Assembly: GCA_036924085.1 (NCBI GenBank)
Contig: JAVGWX010000018.1
Span: 20,077,464-20,141,463, forward strand
Source: Ariolimax columbianus
Lineage: Eukaryota > Mollusca > Gastropoda > Stylommatophora > Arionidae
Length of the DNA: 64,000 nucleotides
Direction of reading: 5' to 3'
A program made the translations under genes and the position numbers. The notes below the pieces were generated by a model. That model was not told the DNA's origin, did not search any database, and was given only the letters and a program-made list of their open reading frames with translations. Below are positions 33,130-43,977 of the stretch, piece after piece (position 1 is the stretch's first letter; every line of letters starts with the position of its first letter).

Positions 33130-33740
33130 GAGGGTTGCAGTAGCTTTAATTACATCTCAAGCGTGCGGATGAAGGTGGACCGTTGTCCTCCAAATTGTTA
33201 AGTGTCCAACCTAACACAGCGAAGAAATCGTTTTAATTGGTAGCTAGGAGACGGGCATTAGCGTGCTATTATTTTCTCTCTGCTAAATAGCCACAAATTT
33301 GATTGGCAATCTCTGAGTGGTTTTCTATTTTTAGAACAGTTGGGCGATTATGTCCCTTTACGTTCATGACTCGCTTTACTCTAAATTGATCATCACTTTT
33401 CGCTAGTGAACGACACATTCGATTCTTGCAAGGCAATTTTTGGGTCCGGGTTTACCTTTATTCTTCGATCCCTATTCTCTCATCCAGGCTGCAGGGGTGC
33501 AGTCTGCTACCAAGGCCGCCAAGTGGACGCTGAATATGGTCTAGATGAGTTCCGATTCGCTGGGGCTGACGCAAAATCAGCCAGCTATGAATCGCTGTCT
33601 GTGCTTTCATGTCATCTACTGCTTCTTTAACCCCTCGGAATGAAAGAAGAGCCACTGTAACCTGCTATTTGAGAAACATCGTCAGGGGTGAAGAGCTCAT
33701 TACGAGTAGCCTCAAACATGAACAACATGTCGGGCACAAA
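33130..33740 (-). other. Mostly unassigned; diverged SINE-B at about 33440-33620
   Basis: 33440-33620 shows the SINE-B order (CGATCCCTATTCTCTCATCC, GCCAAGTGGACGCTG, CAGCCAGCTATGAATCGCTG) at low identity. The rest is unrecognised. Confidence 0.45.
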
Positions 33741-33754
33741 GGTCCTGTTGGGGG

Positions 33755-34000
33755 GGGGGGGAGGGTCTCAGGGGTCTCGATCGAGGTAAGGTGTCCACCT
33801 CGGGTGTTGGGAGGTCGCGTGTTCGAATCATGGTGGAGACCGCGATTTTTTTCACTTAGATCTTCTGGGAATAATTCCCCTGATATATGTGTAGTGAGAT
33901 CGGACTACGGTGTGCAGTGTCGAGCACGTTAAAAATACCTTGGCAGTTAGAAACCAAAAAGAGTAGGCTTAAGTACTGATGCCCGGATAAAATTTAAAAA
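33755..34000 (+). mobile_element. SINE-C copy with a single tRNA-like head
   Basis: Head: GGTCTCGATCGAGGTAAGG and GGTCGCGTGTTCGAATCATG (A- and B-box regions). Body: GAGATCGGACTACGGTGTGC and CGAGCACGTTAAAAATACC. Compare the two-headed form at 14140-14455. Confidence 0.85.
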
Positions 34001-34044
34001 TTACAAATCTATCCAAGTTATTTCTACCTTTTCTCAGGTAGTTT

Positions 34045-34215
34045 GTTGAGAGATGCTACAGATGGCGCCTAACTGGTTGCGGGTTTACTTAACTCTAGTG
34101 TTTGAGTCTATTAAGATGGACTCGCACATCGGTAAAAACCGCCCTCCAAGAAACTGGTTGTATACATACTCTGTGGAGTCATCTAAACCAGTATTTTTTA
34201 AATGTTAAGTTAAGT
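34045..34215 (+). mobile_element. SINE-D 3' part with CR1-like tail
   Basis: CAGATGGCGCCTAACTGG, TGAGTCTATTAAGATGGACT, AAACTGGTTGTATACATACT, TCTAAACCAGTAT and a TTAAG tail. Confidence 0.8.
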
Positions 34216-34640
34216 TAAAAATAACGTTATTATTTAAGTTATTATTTCGTCTTTGTTTACCATATGATCCACACGAAGAGCATTGCACTTTGAATCATTC
34301 AATATGTTTACAATTTTTTTAAATTACTATTCGTATCTATATGCTACTTTACGAACTTGATATGTTAGCCATTTATTTATATGTGTTACCTGTATCACAC
34401 ATGATCTTGCAGATGTGCAGATAAGTTAATTGTTCCTCTATCTGTTGCAGTTTTTATCGTCTTTGGTTTTCCTTAGTTCTGAATATTATATTTGTGTTGT
34501 TTTAGTCTCTGATGAAGACATTTTGGTCGTAACCTACGCAGTTCTTAGATCTAGACCTCGTAAATTTGATTCGTATTTTTGATGCTTTTGACATTTCTTT
34601 GCCTGTTTTAATGCAGTCCTCAAATTTGGTCTTACCAATG
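34215..34640. other. No gene recognised
   Basis: AT-rich, no supported feature. Confidence 0.45.
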
Positions 34641-34797
34641 CAGCAATTTTACAAAGTAACCTTTGATAAACTGAGATCCACCAGCCGTTGTAAATGATTT
34701 AAGAATGAATGCCGATAGCAATAATAGGTCACCAACATATGTAAGATTTGGAATTGCAAATATTCTGTGTTCATGTTCCGGTATACAAATCTTTGTT

Positions 34798-34894
34798 TGT
34801 CTTCTTCTTTGTGTTCATAATCTTTGGTCATGTCATGCTGTATATATTTTGTGTCTTCTTCTTTGTGTTCAGAATCTTTGGTCATGTCATGCTA
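34798..34894. repeat. Direct duplication, about 50 bp, two copies
   Basis: TCTTCTTCTTTGTGTTCATA and the following ATCTTTGGTCATGTCATGCT occur twice in tandem with two or three differences. Confidence 0.85.
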
Positions 34895-34904
34895 TATCTG
34901 CAGG

Positions 34905-35215
34905 CCAGTCGTCATAAGTCTGTAGAGTTCCAGGCGGTTGTGATGTGCTTGGCTTCATCTGCATGACGCTCACTACTGCGAGGATTACGTCGATCCACAT
35001 CTCATCAGCCAGCCTGTCTTGAAAACATTCTTCCAGGGAACGCTACACGGAAGAGAGATTGTGGTCTTGGTCAGTATATTGTGTCTGATCTTGACGCACC
35101 GTCCTGGTCAGTATGTTGTGTCTGACTCTGACGCACCGTCCTGGTCAGTATATTGTGTCTGACCCAGACGCACCGTCCTGGTCAGTATGTTGTGCCCGTC
35201 CAGAATAGCATAACA
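34905..35215 (+). repeat. 37-bp VNTR dispersed repeat (copy 3), four units
   Basis: The upstream flank (GGCTTCATCTGCATGACGCT, ACTACTGCGAGGATTACG) corresponds to the 60940-61030 (-) flank. 37-bp units with GACGCACCGTCCTGGTCAGT lie at 35068-35205. Confidence 0.8.
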
Positions 35216-35301
35216 TGTAACATTTTTAACACGATGAATAATCTCTTGATATTTTAATTATGGTACTCACGTGCTCAATATGTCACACTTATATCAGACA
35301 C

Positions 35302-35545
35302 TGCGTGGGCTAGTGGATAAGTGATACGGATCACAACCGAAGGTGCTGGGTTCGATCCCCATCACAGCACCAGCCGTTACCCCGGAGAAGCAAACCCTTA
35401 GAAAATGCAGGAGGAAGCAGACCCTTACATAAAATGCATGCAGAAGTCGAATGCACTCGGCCGACAGGCGCAAAATAAAAACCACAGTACAACGCACACC
35501 GCCTTGCGGAATAGATAAATAAGGCGAACGCAAAAAAAATGATTT
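35302..35545 (+). mobile_element. SINE-E, tRNA-derived, full length
   Basis: Head: TGCGTGGGCTAGTGGATAAG (A-box region) and TGCTGGGTTCGATCCCC (B box). Body: GTTACCCCGGAGAAGCAAAC, ATAAAATGCATGCAGAAGTC and GGCGCAAAATAAAAACCACA. End: AATAAGGCGAACGC followed by an A-rich tail. Other copies: 39098-39340 (-) and 53806-54058 (-). Confidence 0.92.
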
Positions 35546-35639
35546 TTTTATAAAAAATAAAAAAAGTTATATGTTCCTTCATTATTAAATATATATTTAT
35601 TACAGAGAGGTTCAATGGGAATCTGAAGGTATAAATGTG

Positions 35640-35786
35640 TCCTGCACAAAAACAATTATGGCCCACACTCTTACAAAAACAATTTATGGCCCACACTTTG
35701 ACAAAAACAATTATGGCCCACAGTCTTACAAAAACAATTATGGCCCACACTCTTACAAAAACAATTATGGCCCACATTCTTACAAA

Positions 35787-35793
<7 letters not shown>
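35640..35793. repeat. 27-bp minisatellite, ~6 units
   Basis: Unit ACAAAAACAATTATGGCCCA + CACTCTT. Confidence 0.96.

Positions 35794-35842
<49 letters not shown>
35793..35842. repeat. (TA)n microsatellite
   Basis: About 24 TA units directly after the 27-bp array. Confidence 0.96.
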
Positions 35843-35843
<1 letters not shown>

Positions 35844-35884
35844 TACTTAAGTAAGAGTATGTCTCATACATGTACATATAATAA

Positions 35885-36105
35885 AAAATTTTGGGTATAA
35901 TAAATAGAACAATCTGCGTATAATAAATATAACAATTTGCGTATAATAAATAGAACAATTTGCGTTTAATAAATAGAATAATTTGCGTATAATAAATAGA
36001 ACAATCTGCGTATAATAAATATGACAATTTGCGTATAATAAATAGAAAAAATTGCGTATAATAGATAGAATAATTTGCGTATAATAAATAGAACAATTTG
36101 CGTAG
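35885..36105. repeat. 23-bp minisatellite, ~9-10 units
   Basis: Unit TGCGTATAATAAATAGAACA + ATT with point variants. Confidence 0.95.
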
Positions 36106-36111
36106 TTTGGC

Positions 36112-36270
36112 ATGTTAGTAAAGCGCTGGGGTGCAGCACAGTTAGATATCAAATCTCGCTTGAAAAAGGCCAGGGCTGCTTTTGCCAGGATGAAACCAAT
36201 ATGTTGCCAGCACAAACAGCAGAGAAACAATATCGGACCATTCATACACTATCTTGTAAGTTATACTAGT
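36112..36270 (+). mobile_element. RTE-like RT fragment
   Basis: Reads DIKSRLKKARAAFARMKPIC, matching the RT thumb segment of RTE-like LINEs (usually DIKARIGKARAAFNML). Short and isolated. Confidence 0.65.
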
Positions 36271-36274
36271 ATGA

Positions 36275-36430
36275 CCTTCTTCTTCTCATTATTATTATTA
36301 TTACTATTGTTATTTTTATTATTATTATTATTATTCCTTCTTCCTCTTCCCTTCTATCTTCTTCCTTCTTCTTCCTTCTTCTTCTTCTTCTTCTTCTTTT
36401 TCTGCTTCTTCTTCTTCTTCTTCTTCAATC
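36275..36430. repeat. ATT/CTT microsatellites
   Basis: An ATT tract followed by (CTT)n. The latter is probably the (GAA)n tail of the minus-strand LINE-C that begins right after it. Confidence 0.85.
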
Positions 36431-36925
36431 AACTGATGCTATACTAGTCCGTTGAGGTTCACGAAGGAGACTGCGTTTCAGATCCTCCACAGCCTTTCGA
36501 GGAAGGTTGCTTCCCCTGACCAGACTGCCTCTCTTTTGACTGTTTAAGTAGGGCAGCCTTGCAGGAGTTTTTCTGGTGTTCGTTTGGGTACTCCACAACC
36601 GAGAGTGGCGGTGTTCCAGACTCATTCTGTGGGGGTGGACATTACGTCTGCAATGTCCCGTTGTGGGTCTGAAGATCTTTGTCTTCCCATCGCTGCTAAG
36701 TTTGTTATCTATGCTGTAATTTTCTGGCTTGTATTATTCGTGCTGGTCTCTTCATTCCATCCTCGTGGATTGTTTGATGAGTGTCTTTGCTTCTTTATAG
36801 GTCTGTGGATGGGGAGTTTTCGTGCTACCACTTTTGCAAGCTCACCTACCTTCCGGTTTCCAGGAATCCCACAGTGGGTCGGAATCCACTGTAGGACTAG
36901 ATCCGGGTTTGTTTTTTAAGTTTTG
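36430..36925 (-). mobile_element. LINE-C 3' fragment (RNase H and knuckle), broken
   Basis: Minus-strand reading: LVLQWIPTHCGIPGN (RNase H C-terminal motif) with E/D of the following EEADLAK motif decayed, then degraded sequence, then EKLLQGCPT (knuckle remnant, frameshifted) and LERLWRI near the end. It is related in layout to LINE-A but clearly a different family. A (GAA)n tail precedes it at 36365-36427. Confidence 0.7.
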
Positions 36926-36944
36926 TTGTTTGGTTTTGGGTTTT

Positions 36945-36968
36945 TTTTATGGGGGGGGGGGGGGGGCA
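36945..36968. repeat. Poly-G run
   Basis: About 17 G residues within a G-rich stretch. Confidence 0.9.
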
Positions 36969-37099
36969 GGGAGGGGCGGCGCAGCAATTTAATATTGTAT
37001 AATATGACTAAATGCTGGAGGATGACCTAGAAAAATCGTAAATTGTGTTTTCGTGGAATCAAGAGTTCTTTTCGTTGGAGAAAATATATTGAAGTAAAC

Positions 37100-38045
37100 T
37101 TCTCCAAGATACCAGGCAAGATATTTTGGACATCATTATCACCATCATGTAGCATGTCCTTTGTACAACGTCGCTCTTATCACAGTCTGTCTGAAAGAAA
37201 CTCGTTCTCTAGCCAAAATACCAGCCTCCGCCACTGTCATACTCAGGCATTCCTGGATATCTTGGTACCATCGCCTTCTTGGTCTACCCCTTCCTCTTTT
37301 GCCTGGCACCATACCTTCCATCACCGTCCTCTCAAGACCGTTGTGTCTCTTGATGTGACCAAAGTATTTGCATTTTCTAGCCAAAATGGAATTGATAAAC
37401 CAGTTCTCCTCTATGCTCAACTCTTGCCGAATGTCTACATTTGTTTTTTACTCTGTCCGTGGTATTTTGAGGATCTTTCTGAAACATTTTGACTCGAAGG
37501 ATTCGATTCTTTGTCTAGAAGTTTTGGTAATCGTCCATGATTCACAGCCATAAGCTGCCACAGGAAAAACACAGGCTTTCAAGACTTTTACTTTTATCGT
37601 TTTGTTGGTGCCCTGCCATAATTTCTTCAGGCTGTTCAGCCATAGCTAGTCTTCTTCTGATTTCTTTCGAGCAGTCTCCATTTTTGTCAATTCTGGAACC
37701 CAGATATTCAAAATGTGTGACCTGATCTATTTCCTCACCACCCACTGTAAATTTATGCTGACATTGAAACCAGGCAAGATATTTTGGACAATGTCCTAAA
37801 CAAAAAGAGGAGATGGAAATGGCTTAGACGCGTCTTGAGAAGGAGTCATAATCATAATATCCCAGCAAAGACAAGGCTCAACCAGAGGAACAAATAAAAA
37901 CAAGGTAGACCAAGAACAATAAAGTGTGTTCTTAACATGGAACGCTGTGAAGAAGGTTGCAAAGAACAGAGATACTTATAGAAGCCTCGTTCGCCGATGG
38001 GACACCAGGTTTTCTACTGCTTGCCTACATCATTCTTACAGTTCT
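37100..38045 (+). mobile_element. LINE 3' end interrupted by RTE-B
   Basis: After the insertion the plus strand reads TRQDILDNVLNKKRRWKWLR, RVLRRSHNHNIPAKTRLNQ and GRPRTIKCV, the conserved post-RT region of RTE-like LINEs, with a stop near 37897. The left flank (TRQDILD at 37111-37132) is duplicated by the insertion. Confidence 0.75.
37133..37768 (-). mobile_element. RTE-B LINE, 5'-truncated, 22-bp target duplication
   Basis: Minus-strand reading matches the 27806-28501 copy: KFTVGGEEIDQVTHFEYLGS, SRIDKNGDCSKEIRRRLAMA, SIEENWFINSILARKCKYFG and GKRGRGRPRRRWYQDIQECL. The element ends in CTACATGATGGTGATAATGA. ACCAGGCAAGATATTTTGGA(CA) flanks it at 37111-37132 and 37769-37790. Internal frameshifts and a deletion make it non-coding. 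Confidence 0.93.
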
Positions 38046-38049
38046 TGTC

Positions 38050-38490
38050 TGCTGCAGCGTCCATAGCAACAAAATCTCGCGCTCTTGAATTTCCACACAT
38101 AAATATGTGGATACATTGTATCGTGAATAGCACATGATCTTCATATTAATAGTGCATATGGTCATTTTATTATTGTAAATATGTTTTCTATTTTCAGGAC
38201 TGCAAATTAAATGATGCTATTACAAATAATTGTTACATTGTAAATGTGTGAATAATCTACAAATTATATTTTCTTTCGTTAAAATTCTTGTGTTGGGCTT
38301 GTTATTATTAGTCTATTGATCAGTATTACACTTAGTTATTATTCTCTTTATTAGTCTTTACTACTGTCACTTACTGTCATTCGACATGTTTCCCTTTGCT
38401 GGGGTAGTCGAGGGGTTTTGAAGGTTGGGGACTACAGACCGCTTCGCCCCTGCTGTCGCCACGTCGTGTGCTGACTATGTTTGTTTATTT
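38050..38490. other. No gene recognised
   Basis: AT-rich sequence, nothing supported. Confidence 0.45.
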
Positions 38491-38592
38491 CACCCCCAAC
38501 AGAAAAACAACACATGCCTTACCAGGGATTCGAACCGCTGCCCTACTTATCGGTATGCAGGCCTCGAAACCATTCGGCCACACGCTCTTTTA
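38490..38592 (-). mobile_element. SINE-F, tRNA-derived head
   Basis: On -: GAGCGTGTGGCCGAATGG (A-box region) and GCGGTTCGAATCCCTGG (B box) about 45 bp apart, followed by CATGTGTTGTTTTTCTG. The long spacing fits a type II (Leu/Ser) tRNA ancestor. It lacks a foldable acceptor stem, so it is not a tRNA gene. Confidence 0.6.
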
Positions 38593-38602
38593 GTCTTTAT
38601 TG

Positions 38603-38848
38603 CTAGAAAATGCAAATACTTTGATCACATCAAGAGACACAGCAGTCTTGAGAGAACAGTGATGGAAGGTATGGTGCCAGGCAAAAGAGGAAGGGGCAGA
38701 CCAAGAAGACGATGGCACCAAGATATCCATAAATGCCTGGGTATGACTGTGGGGGAGGCTGGAGTTTTGGCAAGGGAACGAGTTTCTTTCAGATAGACTG
38801 TGATGGGAGCGACGTTCTATAAAGGACATGCTACATGATGATGATGAT
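38603..38848 (+). mobile_element. RTE-B LINE, short 3' copy
   Basis: Starts at ARKCKYFDHIKRHSSLERTV, continues through GKRGRGRPRRRWHQDIHKCL and ends CTACATGATGATGATGATT. The target duplication is uncertain (TTAGTCT on both sides). Confidence 0.88.
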
Positions 38849-38917
38849 TACTATTAGTCTCATCTGTGGGTCAGTATCCGTACTATTTGGCTAATTAACG
38901 ATCGATGTCTAATGATA

Positions 38918-39045
38918 TGATGGTTGTGGAGCACTGGCTGTTTAGGCAAAGGTACGGGGTTCAACTCCCACAATCGTGACGCTCAAATCGACTCAGCTGT
39001 AAATGGGTACCTGGGTGGCTTACTATAATGAAGTCTAACACTTCG
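38918..39045 (+). mobile_element. SINE-G, tRNA-derived, truncated
   Basis: GTGGAGCACTGGCTGTTTAGG (A-box region, one base over in the family), GGGGTTCAACTCCCA (B box) and the core CTCAGCTGTAAATGGGTACC. Confidence 0.65.
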
Positions 39046-39097
39046 TTCCCGACAAGCAGTTTTGTCTGAGGAAGGTTGCCTTTACTTTTACCACAAC

Positions 39098-39340
39098 TTT
39101 TTTTTTTTTTTTTTTTTTGCGTTCGCCTTATTTCTCTATTCCCCAAGACGGTGTGCGTTGCACTGTGGTTTTTATTTTGCGCCTGTCGACCCAGTGCATC
39201 CGACTTCAGCACGCATTTTATGTAAGGGTCTGCTTCCTCCTGTATTTTCTAAGGGTTTGCTTCCCCGGGGTAACGGCTGGTGCTGTGATGGGGATCGAAC
39301 CCAGCACCTTCGCACTAGGCCACGCCGTCCCCTTTACCAC
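39098..39340 (-). mobile_element. SINE-E copy with poly-A tail
   Basis: A T-run (39099-39118) followed by GCGTTCGCCTTATTTCTC and the rest of SINE-E to CTAGGCCACGCCGTCCC. The part between A and B boxes is shortened. Confidence 0.92.
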
Positions 39341-39344
39341 AATT

Positions 39345-40010
39345 TGACGGCCATGATCTTCTCCAGACTAAGAGAATGTAACTTCACTAGACGGCCATGA
39401 TCGTCTCCAGACTAAGAGAATGTATCTCCACTAGACAGCCAAGATCTTCTTCAGACTAAGTAAATGTATCTCCACTAGACGGGATCAAGATGCTGAGCAG
39501 CGCATGAGCTGCAGTGGTCAGCGACCCATAGCTGACTGCTAGCGTCATGGGCCAGCAAATCAAAGCTACCAAGACCCTTCTACACCTCCACGCGGTGATC
39601 CTGGATTACAGGCTGCAGCAGGGCAGACTGGCTAAGGAGAAGGGATCGAAGAGGGAATGCTAACCCAGTACTCAAAAAATGCTTGCTGAAGTCGGATGTG
39701 TTGGGCCGAAAGGTGCAAATATCGCAGTCAAGCTGTAAACTACGACACAACGCATCACATTCTCTGGACTACATTCTGCCACTTAAGCTCTTTCAGGGTT
39801 TGGTAGCGGGAGATTCAGAACGAACGAAGACAAGACAAGACATCTCCTCTAGACGGCCATGATCTTCTCAAGACTAAGAGAATGTATCTTCACTAGACGG
39901 CCAAGATCTTCTCCAGACTAAGAGAATGTATCTCCACTAGACGGCCAAGATCTTCTCCAGACTAAGAGAATGTATCTCCACTAGACGGCCATGACCTTCT
40001 CCAGACTAAG
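39345..40010. repeat. 44-bp minisatellite interrupted by SINE-B
   Basis: Units CTAGACGGCCAAGATCTTCT + CCAGACTAAGAGAATGTATCTCCA: about three before the SINE-B (39483-39840) and four after it. The insertion sits inside a unit, right after CTAGACGG. Confidence 0.93.
39483..39840 (+). mobile_element. SINE-B copy, full length, inside a tandem array
   Basis: Starts GATCAAGATGCTGAGCAGCG and ends GAGATTCAGAACGAACGAAG followed by ACAAGACAAGAC. It shows the element's 5' boundary clearly because the array resumes on the other side. Confidence 0.94.
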
Positions 40011-40275
40011 AGACGCTTATCTCCACTAGACGGTCACGATTCTCAACACAGACCTGTATCTCTACTAGACGGTCACGATTCTCGCCAGAAACCTGTATCT
40101 CCACTAGACAGTCACGATTGTCACCAGAGACCATTATCTCAACTAGACGGTCACGATTCCCACCAGAGACCTGAATCTCCACTAGACGGTCACGATTCTC
40201 ACCAGAGACCTGTATCTCCACTAGACGGTCACGATTCTCACCAGAGACCTGTATCTTCACTAGACGGTCAACCTG
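40010..40275. repeat. 39-bp minisatellite, ~6-7 units
   Basis: Unit CTAGACGGTCACGATTCTCA + CCAGAGACCTGTATCTCCA. It shares CTCCACTAGACGG with the preceding 44-bp array, so the two arrays probably derive from one ancestral unit. Confidence 0.95.
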
Positions 40276-40289
40276 TCTATGAAATTTGT

Positions 40290-41700
40290 TTGTAACTTTA
40301 TTCTGTAACAACCATGTCTGCCACTTCTAAGATCCTCACGTTCTGATCCCCGATTGTCGATGATTCGCTTCTACATGACATGGATGTCTCTAATTAAGAC
40401 TGAAGAAGTTCTTTTCTCACTTCACATTTGTTTCATGGCATTTTATGAAGCTGAGACCACTGCACTTGAAGCCCCTTTGTATCATCTGATGATAGTTTTT
40501 GATGCTTTTCCTTCAAAGGCCCAAAGCACTTATTTTCACAATGTCAGAACTGCACAGGGGCAGGTGCTGGGGATTGATGCGGTTCAAGTGGCTATTGACT
40601 CTGGTTATGTCCTGTTCGAACTGAAAGATGAGACTTTGATCTCTTCTATGTAGTTTATTTATGTCATCGTTACTTTTTGGTTGTGACATTTCGCTAAATA
40701 AACTGCGACCTGTTGTTCCCGTCGCCCACCTGTTCATCCAGATTTCCCGAGTATTATTCTTAATAATTAGTTTTACTGTGTGGTTACTGCCGGGTCTATC
40801 CAATTGTTTCGATGCTCCTGTTTTTTCCAATCTGTCAGCCATCTCATTCCCTAGTAGCCCACTATGTCCAGGGATCCATTGCAAGGTGACATTTATCCCG
40901 TGGGCAGTGATGATGTAGTTGATCGCCCTCCCCACCAAGAATATCTCCTTTTCTTTGTAATGGGTATTCTTCAGCGCCTCCAGAACCGACTTGGAGTCAC
41001 TAAAAATCACAGTCCATCGGCAATAATTCACCCAAGTCAAGCTGTTGGTGCAAAATCTCAACTGCTGTGTTTATAGTTTAGACCTCCGCTTTATCGTTTG
41101 AACGGTTTTCGCTGCATGAATCACAAAACTCATATATGGACCCATATAGATATTTCATATGGATACCATACCCTTCAAAAGAGGTAGATTTGAATGCTGA
41201 TCCATCCGCCTAGACCAGGACTGCCGATTTTGGGTAGCTAGAGACATATAGGATCTCCAAGGCACATGTCTTCAGGATATTATGTGTCGTCTCCTTGGTG
41301 GCCGCCTTTTCTGTCAGGTATGTTTTTATGACCGACAGGCAAAGATTTTCCCAAGGAGGTGGTCCAAAAAATCTATTTTCCGTTTCTGTCTCCTCTGGTA
41401 GATGGTGAATATGGTTTTTCCCCTCTGCTACATCAAGTGGGGACAATTGCTTCAGTCTTTTCTTTTGCTTCCAAGTGTCTGTTTGTACCCTATTTGGATG
41501 GCCATTTTCTTGTCTTTTGTATATTTTGATATCTTCAGTCAGTGCTACCTTTCTCCTGATATTTAGCGGTTCTATGTTGGCCTCTATCTGGCATGCTGCT
41601 GTATGTGTTGATAGCATTCTTCCCCCCACCCCCCATTGGAGTATTTGGTGTTTTGCTGCAGACTTCTGCCTCCCAAAAAAGCACACTTAGTGCGCCTTTC
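40290..41700 (-). mobile_element. LINE-B 3' part (RNase H), broken
   Basis: Two minus-strand frames. 41210-41686 covers the RT-to-RNase H linker (KQKKRLKQLSPLDVAEGK, FFGPPPWENL). 40513-41061 covers RNase H (VIFSDSKSVLEALKN, LQWIPGHSGLLGNEMADRLE) and a tail (LHRRDQSLIFQFEQDITRV, HLNRINPQHLPLC). The N-terminal RNase H Asp block is lost in the interval 41062-41209. This family differs from LINE-A and LINE-C. Confidence 0.82.
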
Positions 41701-41719
41701 TCTGGGGGTGATAGATGTA

Positions 41720-42475
41720 TTTGGCTTTGCTACTTTCTTCCTTGGATATTTGGAGGTTCGCTGCGTTGATGGGGATGAGGTGGAGTGTCAGGTGGGGTTC
41801 ACAAAGTGCATTCCCCTCTAGCCACAGGTACTCTCATTGCAGATCACACTTCTGTATGCTGGCCTTTCCCCGTGGCTGTGTCACGATTTCTGCCCCACCC
41901 CACCTCCTCCCACGTCACAACAGCTCCTGCTGAGACCCAATGGCTCCGCCTCACCTCTTCACCCTTAGAGCATAGTCCGACGGTAGTGCAATGTCCGGTG
42001 CAATCACCCGGTGCTCTCGCTACAGCTGGGATGTTGGGCTAGGCCCGGATCCTCTCTGTGGGCCTCTACCATTAATGGATCCTTGGTAGAGGTCGCGCAG
42101 GTTGGACAAAGAAAAGTTGTGTAGGAAGGCAGACGACAGATGAGAAGAACATTTAACCCATGGGTGGGGTTTGGGCTGGTAACAGCCAGAGCATATTCCA
42201 CTCGTCGGTGGGTACTGCGCTGTCACCTTAAGGAGCCCCAAACTGCACCACCCCCCCCCCCCAGGCTATACAACCATTTACTCGAGCGACCCAATAGCAA
42301 ACTGAGTAAACAGGCTCAGCCACGAGAAGGTGTTGCTATGGACACGTTTGTGCAGGAGAGGCCCTATGCCAGAGGCTTGCTGTCAACCAGACAGTAGCTT
42401 CCGTGGCGATCACTGTACCCTGGAGAGGATGTAGATTCACATCAGCATCCATTTGATGTAGGCAGGGCATTGTGC
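41720..42475 (+). repeat. Dispersed repeat R, copy 2 (tentative)
   Basis: Shares ordered short matches at 42320-42440 with 12540-12680. Otherwise unrecognised. Confidence 0.3.
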
Positions 42476-42489
42476 CCAGACCCCGATCC

Positions 42490-42825
42490 AACTCCCCCCC
42501 CCCTTCCCTCCTCTGGTCTCTCTTTCTCTCTCTCTCATCTTGTTTCTGACTCCCTCTCTCTCGTCCTGTCTCTTTCTCCCTCTCCCTCGTCTTGTTTCTG
42601 CCTCTCTCCCTCTTTCTCTCTCTCACTCTGTCAGTGTCTCTTTTCTCCCTCTCGTCTTGTCTCTCTCTCCTCAATCTCGTCTTGATTTTACCTTTCTCTC
42701 TCGTCTTGTCTCTCTCTCCCTCAATCTCGTCTTGACTATCTCTCCCTCAATCGCATCTTGATTTTATCTCCCTCTCTCTCTCTCGTTGCCCCTCTCTCTC
42801 TTCCTCTCTCTCTATCTTCATGTAA
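42490..42825. repeat. CT-rich low-complexity tract
   Basis: Imperfect repeats around CTCGTCTTGTCTCTCTCTCC. Confidence 0.93.
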
Positions 42826-42939
42826 CCCTGTACTCTCAACATTCAGTCCAGACTACCAACTAATACATAAAAAACATGAACTATAGAGACGATCTATGAC
42901 ATGTCCAATGCTCGCCGTCCACTACTAACTAACTTGACT

Positions 42940-43660
42940 TAACGTCTTTATACTGGTTTAGAAGACCCTGAAGAGTCTGTATACAACCAGTTTCATTTAC
43001 ATCAACTTGCTCTAAAAGCTATGCGCATCCAATTTATTCTTAAATGCATTAACTGTCCCTGCCTCCACTACCTTCTCTGTCAATGCATTCCAAGCAGACA
43101 CCACTCTCTGACTAAAAAAAATATTTCCTAATATCTAATCTGGACCTCTCTTTAGTCAACTTGTAGCTATGCCCTCGTGTTATTGTGGGTGGCTGTATTT
43201 TAAAAAACTTGTTATAGTCTAATTTATCCATTCCTCTGATCATCTTATAAACCTGTATTATCACCACGAATTCTTCTCTCTTCTAGACACTGTAGGCCGG
43301 TTTTCCTTAGTCTTTCCTCATAACTGTAATTCTGTAATCCCACTATCAGCTTTGTCGCGCTTTTTTGTATTCTTTCCAGCATGTTTATATCCCCTCTACA
43401 ATAAGGACTCCACACCTGTACACAGTACTCCAAACTAGGTGTAACTAATGCTTTATACAGTTTGACTATCACTTCCTTGCTCCTATGTTTAATATTTCTT
43501 TTTATCATACCCAACATTGCATTTGCCTTTTTCACTGCTGCCTGAACTTGCTCACTCACCTTACCTGTATGATCTATTATAACCCCTAGGTCCCTTTCCT
43601 TATCTATCTTTCTAATATAGTTAAGGGACAACATAAAAACAGGAACACGACCTGACAAAC
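42940..43660 (-). mobile_element. CR1-like LINE 3' fragment, longest coding copy
   Basis: Minus-strand reading: IRKIDKERDLGVIIDHTGK, QAAVKKANAMLGMIKRNI, SKEVIVKLYKALVTPSLEYC, VQVWSPYCRGDINMLERIQK and NYSYEERLRKTGLQCLEERR, typical of the CR1 C-terminal domain. The 3' end (42940-43010) carries the tail shared with SINE-D. Truncated at about 43660. Confidence 0.92.
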
Positions 43661-43975
43661 TACAAACTATAATGACTACCTACCAAACAAACAGTTATTG
43701 ATTATAGTAGAAATTATATCAAAGAAAATATCCTAAGAATACCAACTTGATCCACTCGATGCTTATATTCATGGAAATACCAAATTAAATACAGGTTCTT
43801 AAATAACACACACTGCAGTCTGCAATGAAGTGTTAGAAACTTCAAGGCAAGAGGATTCCGCTTTCGTGAAGAAGAGGCGACTAGTTTCTTCTTCGCTGTC
43901 TTGTCTTTTATATAACTAGGAGGTAAATCTAGTCTCACACCAGGTCATTGGCATTAGGTCAGGGATGAGGTATTA
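43660..43975. other. No gene recognised
   Basis: Unassigned sequence. Confidence 0.4.
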
Positions 43976-43977
43976 GA

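Noticed and set aside
33774..33932. Coding frame in 33609-33932
   Set aside because: Overlaps the SINE-C head and a poly-G run; no family match.
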